Positions 26,501-32,166 of a DNA stretch of 32,166 nucleotides are shown here, piece by piece. The notes below the pieces were generated by a model, which had not been told where the DNA came from, did no database searches, and was given only the letters and a program-made list of their open reading frames with translations. Both the position numbers and the translations under genes were made by a program. Where the stretch lies: IMG/VR virus record IMGVR_UViG_3300038425_000175, positions 1-32,166 of that record; one strand, given 5' to 3'. The DNA is from a virus. The first letter of the stretch is position 1, and every line of letters starts with the position of its first letter.

Positions 26501-28964
26501 TGCTGTTCATGGAGTGCTCAAGGAACTCATACCCGATTTGGATTATAGGGACACGCTAGACGCAGTTTCCGGGCACGGTAAATTCAAGATTCCAAATCAA
26601 GAGGAAGGCGCAAAAGCCCTGCGCGATGCCAAGGGCCAGATGCAGGAAGTGCGAAAGATTCAGGAAGTCATCGCCCGCCAGCCGGTTCAGCCCACCGGAT
26701 TGAAGCGGGATTTGCCTTCTGACATCAAACGCCGGCTCACTCAGATTTACGAGAACGCCAAGCGCAAGTTCGGCATCGTCATAACGGACCCGGCCACCCA
26801 GCTTCGCTCCGCCTTGCAGGCCCGAAAGACTTACTACGAGCATCGCATTTCCGATCTGCAAGCCGAGATCAACTCCCGCAAGCGCGTCGTCAAGACCAAG
26901 GCCCCATCCCCTTCCGACCCCGCCCTTGAAAAACTGGTGGCCGAGTACAAGCTGGTTAAGGCTGCGCATGATGAAGTCTTTGGCCCGCGTGAGTTGACCG
27001 ACGCCCAGCGCGCCGAACGCGAGTCCAAATCCCTCGACCGGCAGATTGCCGAAGTGCAGCGCCAGTTGAAGGAAGGCGACATCTTCCCAGGCGGTAAAAC
27101 GGCGCGCCCAACGTCGCCTGAAATCGAGGCCCGCCGAGCCAATCTTGAAGCCCTGAAGTCCGAGCGAGACTACCTGCGCGAGTCGATCAATCCCAAGACC
27201 ACTCCCGAACAGCAGGAACTCGCCGCTGTGGAGAGCCGCCGAAAGCAGTTACAGAAGCGCCTCGACGAAGCGGAGAGAAAGATCAACACCGGCGACATCA
27301 CCGCTGGCAAGGTCACAGCCAAACCAGAATTGACGCCTGAACTCCAGGCGATGCGTGATGAACTGGGGCAAATGAATGAGATGGTGGCTAAACTCCGCGC
27401 TGCCATTCGGCCCGAACTGACCGACGCACAGAGGTTGTCCGCCCTCAAGGCGAGTCTGCTTAGAAACAACGCCAAACTCTCAGACAAGATCGCCCGCGGA
27501 GACTTTTCAAAACGTCCCAGAAGAGAGGTTGTGATGGACCAAGAAGCCACCCGGCTCCGCGCCGAGTCTGAGCGCATCAAGAAACGCTGGCGTGAGGCGC
27601 TGGTCAATGACCGCCTTAAGAACCGCAACAACTGGGAAAAGACGCTCGACTGGGGCACCAAATACCGCCGGGCGGGGGTACTCTCCTCGCCCGTCGTTAT
27701 TCCTAAGCTGATCTCAGCCGGCATTCAGCGTCTGACCTCTTTGCCTTTGGAGGAGGCTGCCGGAAGCGCATTGGGAAAGATCCCTGGCGTTTCGGGTGTT
27801 GCTGCCCGCGCCCCGCTGGAAGGCGGGGGATCAAACCTAAAGGCGGAACTTCGTGGGTTTTCAGCCGCCTTCACGCAGGGCATGAGAGACGCCTATGCCG
27901 TACTTAAGACCGGCCATTCCGATCTCGACGTGCTCTACGGCAAGGCCGGGGAAAGTTATACCGGAGAGTTTGAGATGGCGTCCAAACTGCTCGCCTTGCC
28001 CGGACGAATCCACGGCATGATTAAGGCCCCGATCAAGCGTGCTACCTTCGAGCGCGCGGTCCAACGTTACGCCGACTTCTATGCTCGTCAGGGACTCGAC
28101 CTCTCCGATGAAGTGCTCAAGACTCGAATCGCGGTCGATGCCTACAAAGCCGCCAACCGTTCCATCTTCCTTCAGGACAACATGCTCGCGTCTAAGGTGT
28201 CCGCGTTCCTGGCAGAGAAGCGCAGCAACGAAACCGGCCACGCCACCGTTGGCAGCAAAGTACTGGCGACCACGGGGCGCGTCCTGCTTCCGATTGTGCG
28301 GGTGCCAACCAATATCGTTCACGAGACCATGCAGTATGCCGGCGGATTGGCCAGCGGTAGCGCGCGGCTGGGCGTAGCAATGGCTAAGGGCATCGACAAG
28401 CTTTCTCCCGATGAGGCCGACCTTATCATGCGCGAGTTGAAGAAAGGCAGCATCGGTGCGGCGGTGCTCGCCTTGGGTTACTTCAACGCCGATGCGATTG
28501 GCGGGTACTACCAGCCCAACCGGAAACAGAAACCGGGCGCGGTCAAATACGGGTCCATTCGAGTCAACGGCATGGACATTCCCGCTTTCCTGCTCCACAA
28601 CCCGTTGCTGGAATGCCTGCAAGCCGGGGCCACGGTGCGCCGGGTCGCCGATTCCAAGTTGCGTAAGAAAGACGCTGGGCCGCAAGGGCTCCCAGCGGGA
28701 GTTGGAGCCGCGGCTTTCGGCATGGTGGAGCAAGTGCCGTTCATGCGGGAAATGTCCGAGCTTGAGAAACTTCGCAACCCCTACACGCGCGGCGAATTCC
28801 TCGGTGAACAGGCGAAGTCAATTGCCGTCCCGTCCATCGTCCAAAAAACTGCCGAGTGGATGGACCAATCGAGAAAACGAAAGCCGACGACCGTGCTCCA
28901 GCACATCGAAACCGGGATTCCCGGTCTGCGAAAGAGCGTGCCGCTCGACACCAAAGCAAAGTAG
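23511..28964 (+). CDS. Giant internal-virion or tape-measure-like protein
   Basis: 1817 residues with GGAG seven bases before the ATG. The N-terminus starts MAGPDFDTLQEVKGPDFGSL. A hydrophobic, Gly/Ala-rich stretch occurs at about 154-187 (PMGVSMLAIGGLPSAVQRTV). Proline/alanine linkers (277-304 and 573-603) split blocks. Residues about 790-870 are coiled coil. Residues 1158-1360 contain three tandem units of about 70-73 residues, each with a Leu/Arg/Glu helix, a short Gly-Asp turn (EGDIF, TGDIT, RGDF) and a Pro-Glu segment. The C-terminal 430 residues hold a conserved-looking domain (KYRRAGVLSSPVVIPKLISA, AFTQGMRDAYAVLKTGHSDL, VRVPTNIVHETMQYAGGLAS). Size and position match internal core proteins that exit the capsid during DNA ejection. 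No lysozyme or peptidase motif was recognised. Confidence 0.6.
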   Translation: MAGPDFDTLQEVKGPDFGSLKPFKEAPSPQFDIPAALENEDIPPISPSFESPMAITEKEGPIYQSQLTQTKAAEPSIYEEPTFFTKPLHKFEAPTRDTIDKVVSIPMEWARERIESSGDQTPIPPVLSKIAQGPSDKTLNKVQGVLTSAADTGSFFTSPMGVSMLAIGGLPSAVQRTVALAFAAQMGAQVPEIATALGDEYGKPEDQRDYKKIGKLVTDAITATGFSAALTASSGKAAFDASKSWIIDKPSALAGKLAPDLIRLSPSGPPVAGLTPKAPEPSPLVPPLGVAQAPTAAPQPTQRNREVGGPNMGDVLSGRETMTSPELPALAPKAEAPAAAPAVEAAEKPLVADMDSARRVANMSDDEFMRVGGSFNKTNVELGENATAEDVVELKKLHAAADKELNGILEKAHNHTATMDDINRLGVLQGKVQYFSEAIQAAPKEVGGNGRGFTNAEKLAQGKPSAPPAPSEAPRVGLQGDIPVQKLQSAFQKFVSMEEMTPEEEALVKRASTEQPELYNKLSELYPVNIPGVEPIPEGKVASLGLSSQQQARLDAVLEKLSQALSEKGAKTSAPTAPTAAPEPLPITPEPKPAAPEQGMPPSQSLGGALAGEDLGKGDFVSNMFAAIDRDRTTMGKQPMDPTVRRSWSEDESRALSQMNRDPNWIPDLLDRMEKQPRPLLSWENAGVVFERGRLKAEYNNALQRVARAFDDNRTEDLAAAKTDAAAFEDRLERLDRIVGRNGTGSEAGRSLQAQKMGAGDDFTLIEMTLQKRAALGGRRLTPDETSAIQKDVDRLNSLNAALQKNLSEAEGKTREANAKIALEAIEKENLRKQIPAFDKRVLAAAQNVVNSLKNQANSARERIAARQKQPGATSGGIDPADIDDYAIIASSHIAEFGLTAAKVIDRMAIEFGESIRSAADQIITKANALLDNLKAPDPVKRAVRKGATDAEKQTDITERIKAKLKDKRLDEITPLVQKLARQFSDQGVRGWRGIGDAVHGVLKELIPDLDYRDTLDAVSGHGKFKIPNQEEGAKALRDAKGQMQEVRKIQEVIARQPVQPTGLKRDLPSDIKRRLTQIYENAKRKFGIVITDPATQLRSALQARKTYYEHRISDLQAEINSRKRVVKTKAPSPSDPALEKLVAEYKLVKAAHDEVFGPRELTDAQRAERESKSLDRQIAEVQRQLKEGDIFPGGKTARPTSPEIEARRANLEALKSERDYLRESINPKTTPEQQELAAVESRRKQLQKRLDEAERKINTGDITAGKVTAKPELTPELQAMRDELGQMNEMVAKLRAAIRPELTDAQRLSALKASLLRNNAKLSDKIARGDFSKRPRREVVMDQEATRLRAESERIKKRWREALVNDRLKNRNNWEKTLDWGTKYRRAGVLSSPVVIPKLISAGIQRLTSLPLEEAAGSALGKIPGVSGVAARAPLEGGGSNLKAELRGFSAAFTQGMRDAYAVLKTGHSDLDVLYGKAGESYTGEFEMASKLLALPGRIHGMIKAPIKRATFERAVQRYADFYARQGLDLSDEVLKTRIAVDAYKAANRSIFLQDNMLASKVSAFLAEKRSNETGHATVGSKVLATTGRVLLPIVRVPTNIVHETMQYAGGLASGSARLGVAMAKGIDKLSPDEADLIMRELKKGSIGAAVLALGYFNADAIGGYYQPNRKQKPGAVKYGSIRVNGMDIPAFLLHNPLLECLQAGATVRRVADSKLRKKDAGPQGLPAGVGAAAFGMVEQVPFMREMSELEKLRNPYTRGEFLGEQAKSIAVPSIVQKTAEWMDQSRKRKPTTVLQHIETGIPGLRKSVPLDTKAK

Positions 28965-28975
28965 AAAGGACAGCT

Positions 28976-29005
28976 ATGCCCCTCGGATCAAACGTAAAGG
29001 CTTAG
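28976..29005 (+). pseudogene. Nine-codon frame MPLGSNVKA, possible gene remnant
   Basis: An AAAGGA lies three bases before ATG 28976, after the stop of the giant gene, but the frame closes at TAG after nine codons. The start MPLGSNV resembles the beginning of a family of short phage proteins that normally continue for 40-70 residues with a basic, Ala-rich part. Here nothing recognisable follows in any frame. It may be a truncated copy or a chance feature; the good ribosome-binding site is the only reason to list it. Confidence 0.25.
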
Positions 29006-29176
29006 ACGCGACGGCCAGGCGCAGGAACCGTGGCGGCTTGCTGTTTTGCCGCCGGCAGGGGTTGTCTTGATTCTCCCCTCATACGTCCGACGCGCGCCGG
29101 ACGGCCATCAGCGCCGCGCGCAAATTTCTCAAAATACTTCTTGCGTCGAGTGCCGCACTTTGGCATAGTTAGTTCC
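29006..29176. promoter_or_regulatory. Intergenic region upstream of the small-gene train
   Basis: This gap precedes the gene at 29177. TTGCGT at 29141-29146 and CATAGT at 29164-29169 are 17 bases apart, which could be a sigma70-type promoter. The -10 lies only seven bases before the ATG, so a very short leader or leaderless transcript is implied. A GC-rich hairpin (GGCGGC and GCCGCC around 29032-29053, 10-nt loop) lies nearer the giant gene but has no T-tract, so termination is not supported. The minus strand has an open 54-codon frame here, probably a chance one. Confidence 0.3.
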
Positions 29177-29380
29177 ATGTCGAAGAAATATGATGCGATG
29201 ACAAAGGTGCGGGTCTTCCCGGAAAGCCTCAAAAGGCTCCTTAAAGCTCGGCGGATTGTGCCCCACACCGGCAGCCTGGACCTGATGGTAAACGAAGCTA
29301 TCGAATGTCATTGGGCGCTTCAAATCGCAATCTACTCAACCTCAACCTTAACCAAAAACCGAAAGAAAGGATCAAAATGA
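29177..29380 (+). CDS. Small basic protein, possibly DNA-binding
   Basis: 67 residues from ATG 29177; the frame is open further upstream but those residues do not look coding. KYDAMTKVRVFPESLKRLLK followed by GSLDLMVNEAIECHW gives a beta strand and two helices like a ribbon-helix-helix or a small helical DNA binder, but too weakly to assign. The last 15 residues are basic (STLTKNRKKGSK) and overlap the first copy of the 46-bp repeat. Its TGA overlaps the ATG of the next gene as ATGA. It heads the right-hand plus operon, where a regulator would be a reasonable guess. Confidence 0.5.
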   Translation: MSKKYDAMTKVRVFPESLKRLLKARRIVPHTGSLDLMVNEAIECHWALQIAIYSTSTLTKNRKKGSK

Positions 29381-29382
29381 AA
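29337..29382 (+). repeat. 46-bp direct repeat, copy 1
   Basis: Identical over 46 bp to 30360-30405. It starts with two CAACCT units, continues through an A-rich stretch and AAAGGA ribosome-binding site, and ends with ATG plus one AAA codon of the gene at 29377. It thus contains the entire translation start region. In this copy the first part also codes for the C-terminal end of the gene at 29177. Confidence 0.9.
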
Positions 29383-29712
29383 GACAAGACACCAAAACCC
29401 ATCATCGAAGAAATCTACGATCGCCACACAGACAAAAAACCACAACCCCTAATCGTAACGACCGCGCATCGTGGTGTTTTCTTTGGCTACGGAACGCCAA
29501 CGGATGCAGCCACCATCACCCTGACTAACGCTCGCATGTGCGTTTACTGGACCTGCGATTTGCATGGAGTCTTTGGACTTGCCAGCCGCGGGCCTGGCGC
29601 TGGTTGCAGGATCGGACCATCCGTCGAGCGGATCACCTTGCGCGACGTAACCGCCGTTATTGAGTGTTCCGAATCCGCCGCCACCGAATGGGGGAAAGAG
29701 ATATGGTCCTAG
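29377..29712 (+). CDS. DUF6948-like small protein
   Basis: 111 residues from ATG 29377 (AAAGGA ribosome-binding site, ATGA overlap on the upstream stop). PLIVTTAHRGVFFGYGTPTD, ITLTNARMCVYWTCDLHGVF and GLASRGPGAGCRIGPSVERI match my memory of the DUF6948 family, short phage and bacterial proteins of unknown function with the pattern V.VTT.HRGVFFGY...D...I.L.NAR.C.YW..D..G..GLA..GP..GC.IGP. The end overlaps the Gly-repeat protein by ten bases. The strong beta pattern suggests a compact domain. The family name is moderately sure; no function is known to me. Confidence 0.62.
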   Translation: MKDKTPKPIIEEIYDRHTDKKPQPLIVTTAHRGVFFGYGTPTDAATITLTNARMCVYWTCDLHGVFGLASRGPGAGCRIGPSVERITLRDVTAVIECSESAATEWGKEIWS

Positions 29713-30353
29713 TGCAGTATAGATTCGGCTCCGGCTACGGCGACGGCTACGGCGACGGCTACGGCGACGGCGACGGCGACGGCGACGGCTCCGGCTACGG
29801 CTACGGCGACGGCTACGGCTACGGCTACGGCGACGGCTCCAGCTCCGGCTACGGCTCCGGCTACGGCTCCGGCTACGGCGACGGCTCCGGCTCCGGCTAC
29901 GGCGACGGCGACGGCGACGGCGACGGCTACGGCTACGGCTCCGGCTCCGGCTCCAGCTCCGGCTCCAGCTCCGGCGACGGCGCCGGCTCCGGCTCCGGCT
30001 ACGGCTCCGGCTCCGGCTACGGCGACGGCCAAGATACCAAAGAATACTTTTCGGCTCTGATTACGCCACACACCGCAGACTTCGGCATGGTCGCGTTCTG
30101 GCGTTCCTCTCTAGACGGAAAACCGGCTAACGGAGGCAGTGGGCCACCTCGAAAAGTCGGCGCAATTGAAACTACCAGCGGCAGGCTAAACTTGTGCGGC
30201 GCTACAGCACTTCACGCCACGCTCAAGCCGTCGGAATGGAAAGGCGAACGCTGGTGGATTGTGCGCCTCTCCTATCCCATAATTGGAGACGATGTCAAGC
30301 TCGGCTCGCAGAGACGCGAGATTCTTAGAGACCTTGGGCGTTGCCCGTTTTAG
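29703..30353 (+). CDS. G-[S/Y/D] dipeptide-repeat protein
   Basis: 216 residues from ATG 29703, ten bases inside the previous gene. After MVLVQYRF come 50 dipeptides, nearly all GS, GY or GD (with three SS and one GA), residues 9-108, encoded by hexamers GGCTCC, GGCTAC and GGCGAC. The C-terminal half is ordinary: LITPHTADFGMVAFWRSSLD, LNLCGATALHATLKPSEWKG, ERWWIVRLSYPIIGDD, LGSQRREILRDLG. That domain pattern (C..ALHATL.P..WKGERWW.V) occurs in proteins that also carry pentapeptide- or Gly-rich parts, by my memory. The repeat is likely flexible and hydrophilic, with Tyr and Asp as possible metal or partner contacts. Function unknown. The hexamers probably expand and contract between strains. 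Confidence 0.65.
   Translation: MVLVQYRFGSGYGDGYGDGYGDGDGDGDGSGYGYGDGYGYGYGDGSSSGYGSGYGSGYGDGSGSGYGDGDGDGDGYGYGSGSGSSSGSSSGDGAGSGSGYGSGSGYGDGQDTKEYFSALITPHTADFGMVAFWRSSLDGKPANGGSGPPRKVGAIETTSGRLNLCGATALHATLKPSEWKGERWWIVRLSYPIIGDDVKLGSQRREILRDLGRCPF
29727..30026 (+). repeat. 300-bp hexanucleotide array (50 units of GGC-NNC)
   Basis: Fifty in-frame 6-bp units, each GGC followed by TCC, TAC or GAC (one GCC), with AGC replacing GGC at three Ser-Ser positions. Gly is always GGC, Tyr always TAC and Asp always GAC, so units differ by single bases only. This uniformity points to growth by slippage or unequal recombination rather than by point substitution. No unit was found elsewhere in the window. 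Confidence 0.9.
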
Positions 30354-30359
30354 TTAAAA

Positions 30360-30405
30360 CAACCTCAACCTTAACCAAAAACCGAAAGAAAGGATCAAAA
30401 TGAAA
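30360..30405 (+). repeat. 46-bp direct repeat, copy 2
   Basis: Perfect copy of 29337-29382, placed in the 46-bp gap after the Gly-repeat gene and ending in the first two codons of the gene at 30400. It brings the ribosome-binding site AAAGGA and the ATG. The two copies are 1023 bp apart and bracket the DUF6948-like and Gly-repeat genes. Confidence 0.9.
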
Positions 30406-30783
30406 CAGAAACCAGATCAGATAATCGAAACCATACAAGCCCGGCACACCTTCAACGACACGGAAAAGATCGAGTTGTCGCTGGAACTCAGCCGCACCTG
30501 CTCCAGCGTCAACTCGCTGGAGCAAGAGAAGTCGGCCATCACAAAGGACTATGCGGGTCGTATTGGAACGGCTGAGATCAAACGCGACTCGCTCGTGGAA
30601 AAGATCATCTCAGGATACGAGATGCGTCCGACCGATTGCATCGTCATCATGGACCCGAAGAATCGCAGCAAGGATTTCTTTCGGATACATGACGGATTGC
30701 CGGGCGAGTTTGTTGAGCGCCGCGAGATGACCGCCGCGGACTTTCAGTTGACGCTGCCGGAAGTGGAAGAGAGGGCTGAATAA
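30400..30783 (+). CDS. Helical phage protein of unknown function
   Basis: 127 residues from ATG 30400 in copy 2 of the repeat. Residues 1-70 form helices (EKIELSLELSRTCSSVNSLE, QEKSAITKDYAGRIGTAEIK) and likely a coiled coil. Residues 70-127 (GYEMRPTDCIVIMDPKNRSK, REMTAADFQLTLPE) are a beta strand and short ending, resembling short phage proteins with Y..R...C.V..D.......R.D.. and M.A.D.Q L by memory. It ends with TAATG overlap on the next gene. Function unknown. Confidence 0.58.
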   Translation: MKQKPDQIIETIQARHTFNDTEKIELSLELSRTCSSVNSLEQEKSAITKDYAGRIGTAEIKRDSLVEKIISGYEMRPTDCIVIMDPKNRSKDFFRIHDGLPGEFVERREMTAADFQLTLPEVEERAE

Positions 30784-30980
30784 TGCAAACGTACCCAAAA
30801 TCCACGCTGAATGGCTACAACGCCGGTTGGTGTGACGCTGCCGAAGGGCGGGAAAAAAAGAACCCATTCGATTTTGAAAATAAAGGACAGACAATCGCCT
30901 CCCATGCGTACAATCGAGGCTACGAAGATGTAGCGGATTTTAGGCAATTGCATGGAAAAGACCTTCGTAGAAAGGAGTAA
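30783..30980 (+). CDS. Small hypothetical protein
   Basis: 65 residues, TAATG-coupled to the preceding gene. It reads NGYNAGWCDAAEGREKKNPF, then QTIASHAYNRGYEDVADFRQ, with two repeats of a Y-N-x-G/R-G-x-x-D/E-x-A-type motif (YNAGWCDAAEG and YNRGYEDVADF), suggesting a small helical repeat. Charged tail. No family recognised, but the overlap and the internal near-repeat support real coding. Confidence 0.55.
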   Translation: MQTYPKSTLNGYNAGWCDAAEGREKKNPFDFENKGQTIASHAYNRGYEDVADFRQLHGKDLRRKE

Positions 30981-30983
30981 CAA

Positions 30984-31253
30984 GTGAACATCAAGCAAGG
31001 ACCCGCATGGTATATCGGACAACAGGTTTTCCCCACGATCCAAGAAGCGCAGAAAGAAGAACTTAAAGTCCTTCTATCGGATGGGGGCGCCCACACCGAA
31101 GTTGCCAAGGCTGTGATCGACTCGATTATCAATCATATGGATGAGGTCATCGCCATCCTCACGTGTACACCTAAGTCCAAGGGACCGCGCAAGCCTCGCA
31201 GCGACATCGGCAAGAAGCGCACGAAGAAGGACGCAACACCCGCCATCATATGA
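30984..31253 (+). CDS. Small protein with basic C-terminus
   Basis: 89 residues from GTG 30984, supported by AAGGAG six bases upstream. KQGPAWYIGQQVFPTIQEAQ gives a small beta-helix start, residues 20-60 are helical (TEVAKAVIDSIINHMDEVIA), and the last 25 are strongly basic (KSKGPRKPRSDIGKKRTKKD), suitable for nucleic-acid contact. Its TGA overlaps the next ATG as ATGA. Function unknown. Confidence 0.58.
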   Translation: MNIKQGPAWYIGQQVFPTIQEAQKEELKVLLSDGGAHTEVAKAVIDSIINHMDEVIAILTCTPKSKGPRKPRSDIGKKRTKKDATPAII

Positions 31254-31477
31254 GTGAAGACCAAACCGATTGGACGACAAAGGCCCTCGTCGCCGGTGGA
31301 ATCTTGACCGTCAGGACCGCTATTCGTCGGAAGAGCATGATGCAAGCGAAAATGAAATGTCCGGGAGAAAAGGCAATCTTGGGCAAAATTTCACTCAGCA
31401 TGAATGGTGCGCTGGATAACCTCGAAGCGGCGCTCGCCCAGGATTGCGCCGAAGAGATGAAATCTCGTGAACAGTGA
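31250..31477 (+). CDS. Small hypothetical protein
   Basis: 75 residues, ATGA-coupled to the previous gene and overlapped at the end by the next gene (starting GTG 31467). KALVAGGILTVRTAIRRKSM and LDNLEAALAQDCAEEMKSRE are helical. No cysteine cluster or membrane segment is clear. Function unknown; coding is supported by coupling on both sides. Confidence 0.52.
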   Translation: MSEDQTDWTTKALVAGGILTVRTAIRRKSMMQAKMKCPGEKAILGKISLSMNGALDNLEAALAQDCAEEMKSREQ

Positions 31478-31676
31478 ACGCATAGCGGAGTTGAGAAAAG
31501 AAGTTGTAGAAAACGCTTTCAATGACGAGGCATTTAGCGAGGAAGTGGTCTCGGAATGTCTCGACGAGATCGAACGGCTGCAAAAAAACATCGAAAATGC
31601 CATCCACGTTATTGAGCAGCAACCCAAGGGTTACTCCGACCGAAACCATTTGCTTGTGATTCTTAGGCTCCAATAA
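31467..31676 (+). CDS. Small helical protein
   Basis: 69 residues from GTG 31467, eleven bases inside the upstream gene. ERIAELRKEVVENAFNDEAF and EEVVSECLDEIERLQKNIEN are strongly helical, consistent with a short coiled coil, and DEIERL recurs in the next gene, suggesting related helices. Function unknown. Confidence 0.52.
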   Translation: MNSERIAELRKEVVENAFNDEAFSEEVVSECLDEIERLQKNIENAIHVIEQQPKGYSDRNHLLVILRLQ

Positions 31677-31682
31677 TTCACC

Positions 31683-31883
31683 ATGACACCCGAACGATTC
31701 ATCGAACTAAAGCACCTGACCGTCCCTATCCAAATCGAAATCGACGGCGGCAGGCTGAAGGAGTGCATTGAGGAAATCGAGCGGCTGAAAGCCGAGAATG
31801 CGCGGATCCTCGATGAACTCAAGAGCTGGGAAGAACGATTTCCAACACGCCGATGCCCGACGAGTCCGACAACTGCCGATTGA
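31683..31883 (+). CDS. Small helical protein, related to its neighbour
   Basis: 66 residues starting six bases after the previous gene. GRLKECIEEIERLKAENARI followed by LDELKSWEERF is a classic heptad coiled coil, close to the CLDEIERLQKN helix of the gene before. The C-terminal end (PTRRCPTSPTTAD) overlaps the next gene by 31 bases. Likely a local duplicate; function unknown. Confidence 0.5.
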   Translation: MTPERFIELKHLTVPIQIEIDGGRLKECIEEIERLKAENARILDELKSWEERFPTRRCPTSPTTAD

Positions 31884-32062
31884 CCATTTTCACGAACTCG
31901 CCCGGTGACGCCGCGACTTACGAAGCCTCGGGATGGAAGATGAGCAACCTTTACGTCCTCAAGTTCAGCCCGGCCATGCAGCCCGACCTGATCCACCGGA
32001 AGCTCTACGCAATGCAGTTCTGGAAGCCGAAGCGGCAACTCAAACAGCCCGAGCTCCTATGA
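31853..32062 (+). CDS. Small hypothetical protein
   Basis: 69 residues from ATG 31853. LTIFTNSPGDAATYEASGWK, NLYVLKFSPAMQPDLIHRKL and YAMQFWKPKRQ look like a compact alpha/beta fold. It overlaps the preceding gene by 31 bases, more than usual here, so a later start is possible though no other ATG/GTG is near. Its TGA overlaps the ATG of the next gene. Function unknown. Confidence 0.5.
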   Translation: MPDESDNCRLTIFTNSPGDAATYEASGWKMSNLYVLKFSPAMQPDLIHRKLYAMQFWKPKRQLKQPELL

Positions 32063-32166
32063 CCCCCGCCGACCTCGCCGACCTCATCGAGCGTGTCGCC
32101 AAGCTCGAAAGGATCGTCGCCCTCCTGCTGCGGCTCCAGGAACCCGAACTGACCGGCGAGCAGCGG
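32059..32166 (+). CDS. Small helical protein, partial (runs off window)
   Basis: 36 codons from ATG 32059 to the window edge with no stop, ATGA-coupled to the preceding gene. TPADLADLIERVAKLERIVA continues as LLLRLQEPELTGEQR, a leucine-rich helix. Partial; function unknown. Confidence 0.45.
   Translation, partial: MTPADLADLIERVAKLERIVALLLRLQEPELTGEQR

Noticed and set aside
29002-29166. 54-codon minus-strand frame starting MPKCGTRRKKYFEK
   Set aside because: It overlaps the probable promoter of the plus operon, is antisense to an intergenic region and has a biased Arg/Pro/Ala end. Coding evidence is too weak.
29727-30026. Hexamer array as a CRISPR array or G-quadruplex tract
   Set aside because: Units have no spacers and only two consecutive Gs, so neither structure fits.
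29709-30071. Minus-strand AGAGAVAVAV frame opposite the dipeptide array
   Set aside because: It results only from reading the hexamer array backwards; no sensible start region or homologous domain.

Overview
The window looks like part of a tailed double-stranded DNA phage (podovirus-like) or prophage. It carries an intein-interrupted large terminase, a portal protein, nozzle- and adaptor-like tail proteins, an 1817-residue internal-virion-type protein, free-standing HNH endonucleases, a phage-type adenine methyltransferase fragment and long runs of small genes joined by ATGA or TAATG overlaps. The DNA is moderately GC-rich. I see no ribosomal, tRNA, integrase, lysis, replication or recognisable major capsid gene, so the rest of the genome lies outside. 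The host cannot be read from this sequence.

Layout, left to right. 1-288 (-): end-truncated unknown gene. 289-477: leader with two interleaved inverted repeats. 478-4710 (+): zinc-ribbon protein, a three-domain glycosyltransferase fusion, two more glycosyltransferase-like proteins and two zinc-ribbon proteins, nearly all translationally coupled. 4707-13821 (-): late or packaging operon, transcribed right to left as TerL (with intein), a small Gly/Cys-tailed protein, a Cys-rich HTH protein, two tiny proteins, a glycosyltransferase-like protein with a C-terminal AT-hook, portal, a small protein and an ATP-grasp enzyme. 13822-13957: divergent promoter region with nested palindromes. 13958-28964 (+): truncated Dam-type methyltransferase, tail fibre-like, nozzle-like, Ig-domain, small structural and adaptor-like proteins, an antisense zinc-ribbon/HNH cassette, two structural or scaffold-like proteins and the giant internal protein. 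29177-32166 (+): dense train of small accessory genes, including a protein built on a G-[S/Y/D] dipeptide array.

The strongest observation is in terL. An intein of 323 codons interrupts the Walker A motif, and the place where an intein normally carries its homing endonuclease holds a complete HNH endonuclease gene on the opposite strand, in exact antisense codon register, so both frames stay open over about 197 codons. Other notable points are a 25-bp inverted repeat sitting where the portal start should be (the conserved-looking portal N-terminus has no ATG/GTG/TTG), interleaved inverted repeats upstream of the first plus-strand gene, an AT-hook glycosyltransferase, an HNH/zinc-ribbon pair inserted between structural genes, and a 46-bp perfect repeat covering two translation starts.

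All family assignments come from reading motifs and remembered family patterns; no database search was possible.
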